This document shows positions 9,526-17,942 of a stretch of 64,000 nt of DNA, piece after piece; the stretch's first letter is position 1, and the number at the start of each line of letters is the position of its first letter. The stretch is from Acidovorax soli (GTDB lineage: Bacteria; Pseudomonadota; Gammaproteobacteria; Burkholderiales; Burkholderiaceae_C): the NCBI RefSeq assembly GCF_900107605.1, contig NZ_FNQJ01000006.1, positions 1-64,000 on the forward strand, read 5' to 3'. The translations under genes were made by a program, and so were the position numbers. The notes below the pieces were generated by a model that was not told the DNA's origin, made no database searches, and saw only the letters and a list, made by a program, of their open reading frames with translations.

Positions 9526-11643
9526 ATGACCCACCCGAATCTTCTCGTCGAACTGTTTGTCGAAGAACTGCCCCCCAAGGCCCTGCAGAAACTGGGCGAC
9601 GCCTTTGCCGGCGTGCTGCTGGAGCAGCTCCAGGCCCAGGGCCTGGCGGCTGCCGGCTCGCGCCTGACCGCCTATGCCTCGCCGCGCCGTCTGGCCGCGC
9701 ACATCACCGAAGTGGCCGCCAGCGCGGCCGACAAGGCCGTGTCGCAAAAGCTCATGCCCGTGGCCGTGGGGCTGGGCGCCGACGGCCAGGCCACACCGGC
9801 GCTGCTCAAGAAACTGGCTGCGCTGGGCGCCGATGCGTCTGCCGTGGCAAGCCTGGAGCGTGTGCACGACGGCAAGGCCGACGTGCTGTTCTACAACAGC
9901 ACCGCCAAGGGCGCGACGCTGGCCGAAGGCCTGCAAAAGGCGCTGGACGAGGCCATTGCCAGGCTGCCCATCCCCAAGGTGATGCGCTACCAGCTGCAGG
10001 ACGGCTGGAGCAGCGTGCACTTCGTGCGCCCCGCGCACGGCCTGGTGGCGCTGCACGGCACCGAGGTGCTGCTGTCGGTGCAGGCGCTGGGCCTGGCCGC
10101 GGGCAACGCCACGCACGGCCATCGCTTCGAGGCTGCGGTGGACCCGGTGGTCATCACCAGCGCCGACAGCTATGCCCAGCAGCTGGCCAGCCAGGGCGCC
10201 GTGATCGCCAGCTTTGCCGAACGCAGGGCCGAGATCGCCCGCCAGCTTGCCGCCGCCGCCGCGAAGGTAGGCAACGGCGCGCGCCCGATTGACGACGACG
10301 CGCTGCTCGACGAAGTCACTGCGCTGGTCGAGCGGCCCAACGTACTCACCTGCTCGTTCGAGAAAGAGTTTCTCGACGTGCCGCAGGAATGCCTCATCCT
10401 CACGATGAAGGCCAACCAGAAGTACTTTCCGCTGCTCGACGCCGCTGGCAAGCTCACCCACCAGTTTCTGGTGGTCAGCAACATCACGCCCGCCGATGCC
10501 AGCCTGGTCATCGGCGGCAACGAGCGCGTGGTGCGCCCGCGCCTGGCCGATGCCAAGTTCTTCTTCGACCAGGACCGCAAGAAAACCCTGGCTTCGCGCG
10601 TGGAAGGCCTGGGCAAGGTGGTTTACCACAACAAGCTGGGCACGCAGGGCGAGCGCGTGGAACGCGTGCGCTCCATCGCCAAGGCCATCGCAACGCAGCT
10701 GGGCGACGCCGCCCTGGTCGCCGATGCCGACCAGGCCGCGCTGCTGGCCAAGACCGACCTCGTGACCGACATGGTCGGCGAGTTCCCCGAGCTGCAGGGC
10801 ACCATGGGCCGCTACTACGCGCTCAATGACGGCCTGGGCGAAACCATTGCCGACGCCATCGAAGACCACTACAAGCCCCGCTTTGCCGGCGATGCGCTGC
10901 CGCGCAACACCGCGGGCGTGGTGGTGGCCCTGGCCGACAAGCTCGAAACACTGGTCGGCATGTTCGGCATCGGCAACCTGCCCACGGGCGACCGCGACCC
11001 GTTCGCGCTGCGCCGCCATGCGCTGGGCGTGATCCGCATGCTGGTCGAAAAGGACCTGCCGCTCGATCTGCATGCCCTGCTGGCGGGCGCCGTGCCTGCC
11101 TTTGGCGACAAGATCACCGATGCCTCGGCCGCGCTGGCCGACTTCATCTACGACCGCCTTGCCGGCAGCCTGCGCGAGCAGGGCTACAGCGCGCAGGAGG
11201 TCGATGCCGTGCTGGCCCTGCGCCCGCAGCGCCTGGCGCAGGTGCCCCAGTTCCTGGCCGCCGTGCGCGCCTTTGCCGCGCTGCCCGAAAGCCCGGCCCT
11301 GGCCGCGGCCAACAAGCGCGTGGGCAACATCCTCAAGAAGGCCGAGCTCGAAGGCCCGGTGGACGCCCACGTCAACCCCGCCCTGCTGCAGGAGCAGGCC
11401 GAGCAGGACCTGTTCGCCGCCCTGCAGCGCTTTGTGCCCGAAGCCAATGCGCGGTTCGCAGCCGGCGACTACACCGCCAGCCTGCAGACCCTGGCCGTGC
11501 TGCGTGCGCCGGTGGATGCCTTCTTTGACGATGTGATGGTCAACGCCGAGCAGCTCGACCTGCGCCTCAATCGCCAGGGCCTGCTCAAGACGCTGCACGA
11601 AGCCATGAACCGCGTGGCCGATCTGTCGCGCCTGGCCGTGTGA
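9526..11643 (+). CDS. glyS: Glycyl-tRNA synthetase beta subunit
   Basis: The 705-residue subunit that recognises tRNA and is needed for activity with GlyQ. It begins LLVELFVEELPPKALQ, as in the family, and has the core motifs ASPRRLAAHI, QKYFPLLDAAGKL and HYKPRFAGDALP. A C-terminal anticodon-binding-like region ends in RLNRQGLLKTLHEAMNRVADLS. ATG 9526 was preferred to the earlier in-frame start inside glyQ because the family N-terminus is exactly there. Co-transcribed with glyQ. Confidence 0.98.
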   Translation: MTHPNLLVELFVEELPPKALQKLGDAFAGVLLEQLQAQGLAAAGSRLTAYASPRRLAAHITEVAASAADKAVSQKLMPVAVGLGADGQATPALLKKLAALGADASAVASLERVHDGKADVLFYNSTAKGATLAEGLQKALDEAIARLPIPKVMRYQLQDGWSSVHFVRPAHGLVALHGTEVLLSVQALGLAAGNATHGHRFEAAVDPVVITSADSYAQQLASQGAVIASFAERRAEIARQLAAAAAKVGNGARPIDDDALLDEVTALVERPNVLTCSFEKEFLDVPQECLILTMKANQKYFPLLDAAGKLTHQFLVVSNITPADASLVIGGNERVVRPRLADAKFFFDQDRKKTLASRVEGLGKVVYHNKLGTQGERVERVRSIAKAIATQLGDAALVADADQAALLAKTDLVTDMVGEFPELQGTMGRYYALNDGLGETIADAIEDHYKPRFAGDALPRNTAGVVVALADKLETLVGMFGIGNLPTGDRDPFALRRHALGVIRMLVEKDLPLDLHALLAGAVPAFGDKITDASAALADFIYDRLAGSLREQGYSAQEVDAVLALRPQRLAQVPQFLAAVRAFAALPESPALAAANKRVGNILKKAELEGPVDAHVNPALLQEQAEQDLFAALQRFVPEANARFAAGDYTASLQTLAVLRAPVDAFFDDVMVNAEQLDLRLNRQGLLKTLHEAMNRVADLSRLAV

Positions 11644-11689
11644 GCCTGGTGCTGATAGGCTGGCGGCTCTCACAAGGGAAACCCACCCC

Positions 11690-12280
11690 ATGAAACTCGT
11701 CATCCTCGACCGCGACGGCACGCTCAACCCGCAGGGCGATGATTTCATCACCTCGCCGGATGAGTGGAGCGCCCAGCCGGGCGCGCTGGAGGCCGTGGCC
11801 CGGCTCAACCATGGCGGCTGGCGGGTGGTGGTGGCCACCAACCAGCCCGGGCTGGGCCGGGGCTTGTTCGACGTGGTGTCGCTCAACGCCATCCACGCCA
11901 AGATGCTGCGGCAGGTGGCTGCGGTGGGCGGGCGCATCGACGCGGTGTTTTACTGCCCGCACGCGCCCGATGAGGCCTGCCATTGCCGCGCGCCGGCGCC
12001 CGGTTTGCTCGAACAGATCTGCGATCGCTATGGCGTGGAGCCTTTCGATGTGCAGGTGGTGGGCAGTTGCGCGGAGCATCTGCAGGCGGGGGCCGCGCTG
12101 GGTGCGCAGGTGCATCTGGTGTGCACGGGCCGGTCGGCCCATTGGCAGCCCGGACAGGCCTTGCCCATCGACTTTCCCGCCACGACGCAGGTGCATGCCA
12201 GCCTGGGGGCGTTTGCCGAACAACTGCTGCCTGCGGCGCCTGCGCCGTCCCCAACACCTGCGCCGCCCCTGGCGGCTTGA
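11690..12280 (+). CDS. gmhB: GmhB-like HAD phosphatase with altered motif IV
   Basis: Resembles D-glycero-beta-D-manno-heptose-1,7-bisphosphate 7-phosphatase of LPS core synthesis. It has the HAD nucleophile motif DRDGTLN (Asp8, Asp10), TNQPGLGRG and the zinc cluster CPHAPDEACHCRAP. The final HAD motif, normally VGD-x3-D, reads VGSCAEHLQ, so both expected acidic residues are Ser and His. Family residues at that place bind Mg, so activity may be reduced or changed. A Pro/Ala-rich tail (PAPSPTPAPP) follows. It sits between glyS and an acyltransferase gene, a common arrangement in relatives (recalled, not checked). Confidence 0.8.
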   Translation: MKLVILDRDGTLNPQGDDFITSPDEWSAQPGALEAVARLNHGGWRVVVATNQPGLGRGLFDVVSLNAIHAKMLRQVAAVGGRIDAVFYCPHAPDEACHCRAPAPGLLEQICDRYGVEPFDVQVVGSCAEHLQAGAALGAQVHLVCTGRSAHWQPGQALPIDFPATTQVHASLGAFAEQLLPAAPAPSPTPAPPLAA

Positions 12281-12288
12281 TCCTGCTC

Positions 12289-12326
12289 ATTTGATCGCTT
12301 GCAGCGCCTGTCTGGCAAGCGCCATC
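12289..12326. repeat. Palindromic repeat between gmhB and the acyltransferase gene
   Basis: CGCTTGC (12296-12302) and GCAAGCG (12315-12321) pair around a 12-base loop, preceded by TTTGAT. The layout matches other GCGCTT/AAGCGC palindromes in this window. There is no T-run, so it is probably not a strong terminator. Confidence 0.4.
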
Positions 12327-12349
12327 TTCCGAAAACACTTGCAAAACAT

Positions 12350-13108
12350 ATGGCCCTGATCCGTTCCATCCTCCACATGCTCTGGATGGGCATCACCGTG
12401 GTGCCCTACACGCTGGCCATCCTGCTGGTGCGCATGCTGGGCGCCAGCAGCCGCACGCGTTACCGCATCGCGCGGGCCTGGCTCAAGCTCAGTGTGGATT
12501 CGGCGCGCGTGATCATGGGCATCCGCACCCGCATCACCGGCATGGAGCACCTGCCCGCCGCGGAAAACCAGGGCGTGGTGCTGCTGGTCAAGCACCAGTC
12601 CACCTATGAGACCTTCCTCATGCCGGCCATCATGCCGCGCCCGCTGGCCTATGTGTTCAAGAAGGAGCTGCTGCGCGTGCCCTTCTTCGGCTGGTCCATC
12701 GGCAGCCTGGACATGATCCACATCGACCGTGGCCAGAGCGCGCGCGCCTTCGTCAAGGTGGTGCAGCAGGGCCGGGCGCTGCTGGCCCAGGGCACCTGGG
12801 TCATCATGTTTCCCGAGGGCACCCGGATAGAACGGGGGCAGGCGGGGCAGTACAAGAGCGGCGGCACGCGGCTGGCCATTGATACCGGGGTGCCCGTGGT
12901 GCCCGTGGCCGTCACCTCGGCCCGGGTCTGGCCGCGCAAGGCCTTCATCAAGCGCCCCGGGGTGGTGGATGTGTCGATCGGCCAGCCCATCCCCAGCGTG
13001 GGCCGCAAGCCCGACGAGCTGATGCAGGAGGTCGAGGCCTGGATCGAATCCGAAATGCGCCGCCTCGACCCGGAGGCTTACCCCGAGGCCGTTTCTTCCA
13101 ATCCGTGA
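12350..13108 (+). CDS. 1-acyl-sn-glycerol-3-phosphate acyltransferase family protein (PlsC-like)
   Basis: A 252-residue lysophospholipid acyltransferase with an N-terminal membrane segment (about residues 10-30). The catalytic motif appears as His82-QSTY-Glu87, an HX4E variant of HX4D, and the glycerol-binding motif is FPEGTR (154-159). It probably acylates lysophosphatidic acid or a related lipid at the inner membrane. ATG 12350 was chosen because the hydrophobic start follows directly; an upstream TTG would add a charged leader. Confidence 0.88.
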   Translation: MALIRSILHMLWMGITVVPYTLAILLVRMLGASSRTRYRIARAWLKLSVDSARVIMGIRTRITGMEHLPAAENQGVVLLVKHQSTYETFLMPAIMPRPLAYVFKKELLRVPFFGWSIGSLDMIHIDRGQSARAFVKVVQQGRALLAQGTWVIMFPEGTRIERGQAGQYKSGGTRLAIDTGVPVVPVAVTSARVWPRKAFIKRPGVVDVSIGQPIPSVGRKPDELMQEVEAWIESEMRRLDPEAYPEAVSSNP

Positions 13109-13115
13109 GGGCGCC

Positions 13116-14102
13116 ATGATGCAGCGGCTGGTGCAGCTGGCGCTCGATCTGTTCGACCCTCCTGGTGCGGATCGCCAGGCGGATGAGGCGCCTGTGGTGC
13201 CAGAGCCTCCCGCGCAAGAAATCAAGCCAAGAAGGCCATTAGCGCCGGTGGGTGCTGCGCCAGATGCGCCTGAGAGCGTAGCGATTGATCCGTGCCCGGT
13301 GCCTCCTGACGCAGCGGCCCTGCCGTCGCTGCTGTCCCCCGCCGAGTTCCGCCACCCACGGGCCAACCGCGAGGTGCTGCTGGGCGATGCCGTGGTGGCC
13401 TATGCGCTGCAGCGCGTGCGCCGGCGCAGCATCGGCTTCACGGTGGGGGCCGATGGCCTGGCCGTGCGGGCGCCCACCTGGGTCACCCTGCCGGCCGTGG
13501 ATGCGGCGCTGCGCGAAAAATCGGGCTGGATCCTGCGCAAGCTCGATGAAGCCCGCGCGCGCCAGCAGCGCAGCGAGGGGGGGCGCATCGTCTGGGCCCA
13601 CGGAGCGCAGCTGCCCTATCTGGGCGAACCCCTCACCGTGGTGCTGGACCCCACCCACGGCTTCACCGGCAAGGGCGGCGCCCTGCACGCCGGCAGTGAA
13701 GGCGCCGGGGGGGCGCACCTGCGCATCGGCCTGTCCCACAGCGCCAGCCCGGCGCAGATCCGCGATGCCGTGCAGGCCTGGCTGATGCGCGATGCGCGCC
13801 GCCATTTCACCGACCGGCTCGACCACTTTGCGCCGCTGCTCGGTGTGCGCTGGACCAGCCTGCGCCTGTCGAGCGCCCAGACCCGCTGGGGCAGCGCCAA
13901 GGCCGATGGCTCCATCCGCCTGAACTGGCGCCTGCTGCACTACCGCCCGGCCATCATCGACTATGTGGTGGCGCACGAGCTGGCCCACCTGCGCGTGATG
14001 GATCACAGCCCACGCTTCTGGGGCACCGTGGCCACGGTGGTGCCCGACTACCCGGTGCTGCGCCACGCCCTGCGCGAACAGCCGGCACCGCTGTGGGAAT
14101 AA
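13116..14102 (+). CDS. YgjP-like zinc metallopeptidase (DUF45/M48-type)
   Basis: A 328-residue protein whose C-terminal half is the YgjP/SprT-like domain: SSAQTRWGSAKADGSIRLNW, then the zinc motif HELAH (287-291) with a further His at 297 (MDHSPRFW). The first ~75 residues are a low-complexity Pro/Ala-rich extension not needed by the family. It starts 7 bp after the acyltransferase gene, so probably the same transcript. Substrate unknown. Its TAA stop directly abuts the palindromic element at 14103. Confidence 0.85.
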   Translation: MMQRLVQLALDLFDPPGADRQADEAPVVPEPPAQEIKPRRPLAPVGAAPDAPESVAIDPCPVPPDAAALPSLLSPAEFRHPRANREVLLGDAVVAYALQRVRRRSIGFTVGADGLAVRAPTWVTLPAVDAALREKSGWILRKLDEARARQQRSEGGRIVWAHGAQLPYLGEPLTVVLDPTHGFTGKGGALHAGSEGAGGAHLRIGLSHSASPAQIRDAVQAWLMRDARRHFTDRLDHFAPLLGVRWTSLRLSSAQTRWGSAKADGSIRLNWRLLHYRPAIIDYVVAHELAHLRVMDHSPRFWGTVATVVPDYPVLRHALREQPAPLWE

Positions 14103-14265
14103 GGGCAACGCTGAACAAGTCCCTCGCGTGCCGCGCATCCCTGTTTTGGGCGGTCTGCGGCGCTGCAAATGCTCGCAATAGCGATGGCTATTGCTGTGCT
14201 TTGCGCCTTGCAGCCCATCCCAAACCAGGGCGCGCGCCATCGCGGGGACTTATTCAGCGTCGCCC
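14103..14265. mobile_element. MITE-like 163-bp imperfect palindrome
   Basis: The two ~81-bp halves are imperfect inverted copies. The outer ends GGGCAACGCTGAACAAGTCC and GGACTTATTCAGCGTCGCCC pair, and the centre is a perfect GCAATAGC-GATG-GCTATTGC hairpin. Matching blocks continue between (for example TGTTTTGGG against CCCAAACCA). It carries no protein-coding gene; short frames on both strands encode related peptides, as expected from a palindrome. It starts on the base after the upstream stop codon. No clear target-site duplication was seen. Size and symmetry suggest a non-autonomous element with transposon-like ends. Confidence 0.7.
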
Positions 14266-14363
14266 AAGCGCGCAGAGGCACTCTGGCCGCGTTTGAAAGC
14301 CAGGGCGGCTGGCGGCAAAATGACAGTTCGTTCCGCATGGATCTCACCGTCAGGATGCCCACC

Positions 14364-15476
14364 ATGATTCCCCTGCAGCTGTTCGACCCTGCTTCCAGCA
14401 CCTACACCTACATCCTGCACGACCCCGCCACGCGCGATGCCCTCATCATCGACCCGGTGGACGAGCAGCTCGACCGCGACCTGGCAGTGCTGCAGGCGCA
14501 CCACCTCACGCTGCGCTGGGCCGTGGAAACCCATGCGCATGCCGACCACATCACCAGCGCCGGCCGCCTGGCCGAGCACACCGGGGCGCACACGGCGGTG
14601 CCCGCGGGCTGCGGCATCGGCACGGCAGCGGTGCAGCTGCTCGACGGCGAGACGCTGGCCTTCGGTGGCGAAACCCTGCGCGCGCTGCACACCCCTGGCC
14701 ACACGGCGGGCGGCATGTCGTACCGGTGGCGCAACCATGTCTTTACTGGCGACACCTTGCTCATCAACGGCTGCGGCCGCACGGATTTCCAGTCGGGCAG
14801 CGCGGCCGACTTGTACCACAGCATCACCGGCGTGCTGTTTGCCCTGCCGCCGGAAACCACCGTCTGGCCCGGCCACGATTACCACGGGCGCAGCCACTCC
14901 ACCATCGCCGCGGAAAAGGCCGGCAATGCCCGCGTGGCCGGTCGCAGCCAGGCCGAATTCGTGGCGCTGATGGAGTCGCTGCACCTGCCGCGCCCGCGCC
15001 GCATCGACGAAGCCGTGCCCGCCAACCTGCATTCGGGCCTGCGGCACGACGCCGATGGCGCCACCCTGCAGGCACCGCGCACGGCCGAGGGCTATGCGGG
15101 CGATGTGTCAGCCCAGCTGGCCTGGCAATGGGTGCAGAGCGGGCAGGCCGTGCTGATCGATGTGCGCAGCGATGCCGAGCGCGAATGGGTGGGGCAGGTG
15201 CCCGGCGCCATTGCCGTGGCCTGGAAGCAATGGCCCGGCATGGCGATGAATGCCGATTTCGACGCCCAGCTGCGCGCCGCCGTGCCCGAGGGCGGCCGCG
15301 CCGTGCTGCTGTGCCGCAGCGGCGTGCGCTCGGTGGCTGCCGCGCGGCGCGCCACCGAGCTGGGCATCACCGCCTACAACATCCTCGAAGGCTTCGAGGG
15401 CGACCCCGATGGCCATGCGCAGCGCGGCAAGAGGGGCGGCTGGCGTTTTCAGGGCCTGCCGTGGAAGCAGGGTTGA
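14364..15476 (+). CDS. Persulfide dioxygenase-rhodanese fusion (ETHE1-like)
   Basis: A 370-residue protein joining an N-terminal metallo-beta-lactamase-fold persulfide dioxygenase to a C-terminal rhodanese. Metal-binding residues: THAHADH (His57, His59, Asp61, His62), His113 (HTPGHTAGG), Asp130 (FTGDTLL) and His171. The rhodanese loop is CRSGVRS with Cys317. Such fusions oxidise glutathione persulfide and exchange sulfane sulfur in sulfide detoxification. ATG 14364 has AGGA nine bases upstream; earlier in-frame starts run into the MITE-like element. Confidence 0.87.
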   Translation: MIPLQLFDPASSTYTYILHDPATRDALIIDPVDEQLDRDLAVLQAHHLTLRWAVETHAHADHITSAGRLAEHTGAHTAVPAGCGIGTAAVQLLDGETLAFGGETLRALHTPGHTAGGMSYRWRNHVFTGDTLLINGCGRTDFQSGSAADLYHSITGVLFALPPETTVWPGHDYHGRSHSTIAAEKAGNARVAGRSQAEFVALMESLHLPRPRRIDEAVPANLHSGLRHDADGATLQAPRTAEGYAGDVSAQLAWQWVQSGQAVLIDVRSDAEREWVGQVPGAIAVAWKQWPGMAMNADFDAQLRAAVPEGGRAVLLCRSGVRSVAAARRATELGITAYNILEGFEGDPDGHAQRGKRGGWRFQGLPWKQG

Positions 15477-15483
15477 GGTGGCC

Positions 15484-15524
15484 AAAAAAATAGCCGCCAG
15501 CGCTTGCATGTGAAGCGCTGCCAG
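15484..15524 (-). terminator. Palindrome with T-run, probable terminator for the BON-LysM gene
   Basis: CAGCGCTT (15498-15505) and AAGCGCTG (15513-15520) form a hairpin, extended by AGC/GCT beyond a small internal loop. On the minus strand the stem is followed by a run of seven T (15490-15484). It lies between two convergent genes, and its core matches the dispersed palindrome family, so a repeat seems to have been used as a terminator. Confidence 0.6.
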
Positions 15525-15601
15525 CTGATTTCTCAAATTCGGCTTGCTCCCGCGCCGCATCCATCGGCAGCGCTTGAGCTACCACTGCCCACACCAGTGC
15601 A

Positions 15602-15682
15602 CCAGTGCACCCGTGGAACCGGCTTTGCCGGGCCACCGGGTGCGTCCCCCTCGGGGGAAGGCGCCGCAGGCGACTCAGGGGG
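15602..15682 (-). repeat. Structured 3'-end repeat, copy 1
   Basis: Read on the minus strand it starts on the base after the TAG stop of the BON-LysM gene: CCCCCTGAGTCGCC, a TCCCCCGAGGGGGA hairpin, then a long hairpin GCACCCGGTGG...CCACGGGTGC holding an inner CCGGC-AAA-GCCGG stem. The same element follows argB at 37103-37193. A role in transcript termination or 3'-end protection is inferred. Confidence 0.75.
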
Positions 15683-16168
15683 CTACTTGACTGCCGGAAT
15701 GCGCAGCTTCTGCCCGGGGTAGATCTTGTCGGGGTGCGTCAGCATGGGCTTGTTGGCCTCGAAGATCTGGGGGTACTTGCTGGCATCGCCGTAAAACTTC
15801 TTGGCGATGGCCGAGAGCGTGTCGCCGCGCACCACGTCGTGGTACTGGGCTTCCGGCTCGGGGTTGGTCACATCCATCTGGTTGTCCACGCTGGTCACAT
15901 TGGCCACGTTGCCGCAGCACAGGGTGATCTTTTCCTTGACCGATTGCGTGGGTGCCGTGCCTTTTACGGTGACCTTGCCCTGCGCTCCATCAAAGGCCAC
16001 CTGCACGTTGCTGGCGCCCAGGTTCTGGGATGCGATGTAGGTTTCGATGGCCTTGGCGGCATTGGCGTTGAGTTCGTCCGTGGCGGCCGGGCTGCCCGGT
16101 GCCGCCTGCGCGTCCTTGCCGCCAAAAAGCTTCTCGCCGGCTTCCTTGATGAAACTGAATAAACCCAT
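15683..16168 (-). CDS. BON-LysM domain protein (Kbp/YgaU-like)
   Basis: A 161-residue cytoplasmic protein with a short N-terminal helix ([17 protein letters not shown]), a BON domain (about 30-95) and a C-terminal LysM domain (about 105-158: [20 protein letters not shown]). The layout is that of E. coli Kbp (YgaU), a K+-binding protein. No signal peptide is seen, which also fits Kbp rather than a wall hydrolase. The start has AGGAGA upstream. Convergent with the persulfide dioxygenase gene and divergent from coaX. Confidence 0.85.
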   Translation of the reverse strand: MGLFSFIKEAGEKLFGGKDAQAAPGSPAATDELNANAAKAIETYIASQNLGASNVQVAFDGAQGKVTVKGTAPTQSVKEKITLCCGNVANVTSVDNQMDVTNPEPEAQYHDVVRGDTLSAIAKKFYGDASKYPQIFEANKPMLTHPDKIYPGQKLRIPAVK

Positions 16169-16334
16169 GTCGATTCTCCTGTGGTTGCAGAGTGGGGGGA
16201 GAGGCCACTGTATCCCCGCGGCGGCCGTGCGGCATGTCGGACAAATGCCCGATCTCGCGCGCAGTGCCTGCGCTGGGCGGCACCTGACGTGGCGCCCAAA
16301 TGGGCGGGTAAAAAAACTCTGGATAATCCGCCGC

Positions 16335-17099
16335 ATGACATTCTTGGCCATTGACGTCGGCAACACGCGTCTCAAATGGGCGCTGTACGACGCTCACCGT
16401 CCGGGTGCTGCCTTGCTGGCGCATGGCGCCGAATTCCTCGACCATATCGACCGCCTGGCAGAAGGCTCGTGGGCGCAGCTGCCCGCACCGGCCAAGATGC
16501 TGGGCTGCGTGGTGGCGGGCGACGCCGTCAAGCGCCGCGTGCAGGACCAGATGGAGCTGTGGGATGTGGCGGCGCAATGGGTGGTGTCGTCGGCACAAGA
16601 GGCCGGTGTCACCAACGGCTACGACTACCCCTCGCGCCTGGGCTCGGACCGCTGGGTGGCCATGATAGGCGCGCGCCACCATGTGCTCGCGCAAGGCCCG
16701 GCGCGCCCCATCGTGGTGGTGATGGTGGGCACGGCGGTCACCGTGGAATGCATCGATACCGAAGGGCGTTTTCTGGGCGGCCTGATCCTGCCGGGCCACG
16801 GCATCATGCTGCGCGCCCTGGAGGCCGGCACCGCCGGGCTGCATGTGCCCACGGGCGAGGTGCGCCTTTTCCCCACCAACACCAGCGATGCACTGACCAG
16901 CGGCGGCACCTATGCCATTGCCGGGGCGGTCGAGCGCATGGTGCAGCATGTCAAGGCCCACTGCGGCGCCGAGCCTGCCTGCGTGATGACCGGCGGTGCG
17001 GGCTGGAAGATGGCGCCCAGCATGACGCGGCCGTTCGAGCTGGTGGACAACCTGATCTTTGACGGCCTGCTGGAGATCGCCGCGCGGCGTTTCGGCTGA
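16335..17099 (+). CDS. coaX: Type III pantothenate kinase
   Basis: Phosphorylates pantothenate, the first step of coenzyme A synthesis. The 254-residue product has the ASKHA-fold motifs: [11 protein letters not shown] (phosphate loop), [39 protein letters not shown] and a C-terminal MTGGAGW. ATG 16335 matches the family N-terminus; the longer frame upstream runs through the divergent gene's leader. The enzyme of this type needs a monovalent cation and is not feedback-inhibited by CoA (family knowledge). Confidence 0.93.
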   Translation: MTFLAIDVGNTRLKWALYDAHRPGAALLAHGAEFLDHIDRLAEGSWAQLPAPAKMLGCVVAGDAVKRRVQDQMELWDVAAQWVVSSAQEAGVTNGYDYPSRLGSDRWVAMIGARHHVLAQGPARPIVVVMVGTAVTVECIDTEGRFLGGLILPGHGIMLRALEAGTAGLHVPTGEVRLFPTNTSDALTSGGTYAIAGAVERMVQHVKAHCGAEPACVMTGGAGWKMAPSMTRPFELVDNLIFDGLLEIAARRFG

Positions 17100-17105
17100 C
17101 CCTTG

Positions 17106-17125
17106 GTGCAGCCGCAGGGCTGCAC
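17106..17125. terminator. Hairpin between convergent coaX and TPR genes
   Basis: GTGCAGCC (17106-17113) and GGCTGCAC (17118-17125) form a perfect 8-bp stem with a 4-base loop, in the 31-bp gap between two convergent genes. It has no T-run on either side, so it is a weak or Rho-assisted bidirectional terminator candidate. Confidence 0.4.
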
Positions 17126-17130
17126 GGCGT

Positions 17131-17907
17131 TCAGTTCTCTTGCAGCTCAATGCGCGCCATTTCCACGTCCAGGCGCTCTCTGGCGTCCAGGGGCTCGGTG
17201 GCGGCCGCCTTTTCGTAGAGCTGCGTGGCTTCCTGCATTTTGGGGTCGCCTTCCAGCATCACCAGCGCATTGGCATATTCGATCATGCCGATGGCCGAGC
17301 CGGGGTGGATCCGCAGGGCTTGCTGAAACAGCTGCAGGCCCACGTCCTTCCTGGCACCATAGGTCATGCCGCCAATCAGCGGGCCCACCTTGTCGATCAC
17401 CTCTGCATGGAAGGTGCCCAGTGCAATGTGGGCATCGGCATGCCGGGGTGCCAGTGCGATCGCCTTCTCCAGCGCATGCTTGACCCTGCCGCCCAGCCCT
17501 TGCGCCAGCGCCTTGGCTACGCTGATGCCCTGGCTGTAGCGGCCCAGGGCGTAGGCCTGCCAGTACCAGGCATTGGCGTTTTCGGGCTCCTGCGCCGCCT
17601 GGGCCTCGGCGCGCCCGGCGACCTGCATGAACAGATCGAGGCGGGCTTTTTCCCCGGGCTCCAGGTAGTTGGCATACACCGCGGTGGCTTTGTTGGCAAC
17701 CGTGATGCCGGCCCCGCCGGCACGCAGGCCCGCCGCCGCGGCCTGCTCGAATTCGCCGTTGTGATAAAGCGCCCAGGCCTGCAGCACGGCGGCATCCTGG
17801 GGGCAGGGCTCGGCATCGTCGCAGTGCAGGCGGCTCCACTGCGCTTTGACGCTGGCCGCATCCAGATGGTAGCCACCAGCATGGGGGAAAGGGGTCCATG
17901 GGGCCAT
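17131..17907 (-). CDS. Tetratricopeptide-repeat protein of unknown function
   Basis: A 258-residue protein made mostly of helical TPR-like repeats (VLQAWALYHNGEFEQAAAAG, NANAWYWQAYALGRYSQG, HADAHIALGTFHAEVID, ALRIHPGSAIGMIEYANAL). No signal peptide, membrane segment or catalytic motif is visible, so a scaffold or adaptor role is the most that can be said. A good GGAG site precedes the ATG. It lies 35 bp downstream of a TetR-family gene on the same strand and is probably co-transcribed with it. Confidence 0.7.
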   Translation of the reverse strand: MAPWTPFPHAGGYHLDAASVKAQWSRLHCDDAEPCPQDAAVLQAWALYHNGEFEQAAAAGLRAGGAGITVANKATAVYANYLEPGEKARLDLFMQVAGRAEAQAAQEPENANAWYWQAYALGRYSQGISVAKALAQGLGGRVKHALEKAIALAPRHADAHIALGTFHAEVIDKVGPLIGGMTYGARKDVGLQLFQQALRIHPGSAIGMIEYANALVMLEGDPKMQEATQLYEKAAATEPLDARERLDVEMARIELQEN

Positions 17908-17942
17908 GGTGTGTCTCCTCGGTTGGGGATGGTGTGCGGTGG

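Noticed and set aside
14169-14363. Earlier start for the persulfide dioxygenase
   Set aside because: These codons fall in the MITE-like palindrome and its flank; the conserved domain and a ribosome-binding site fit ATG 14364.
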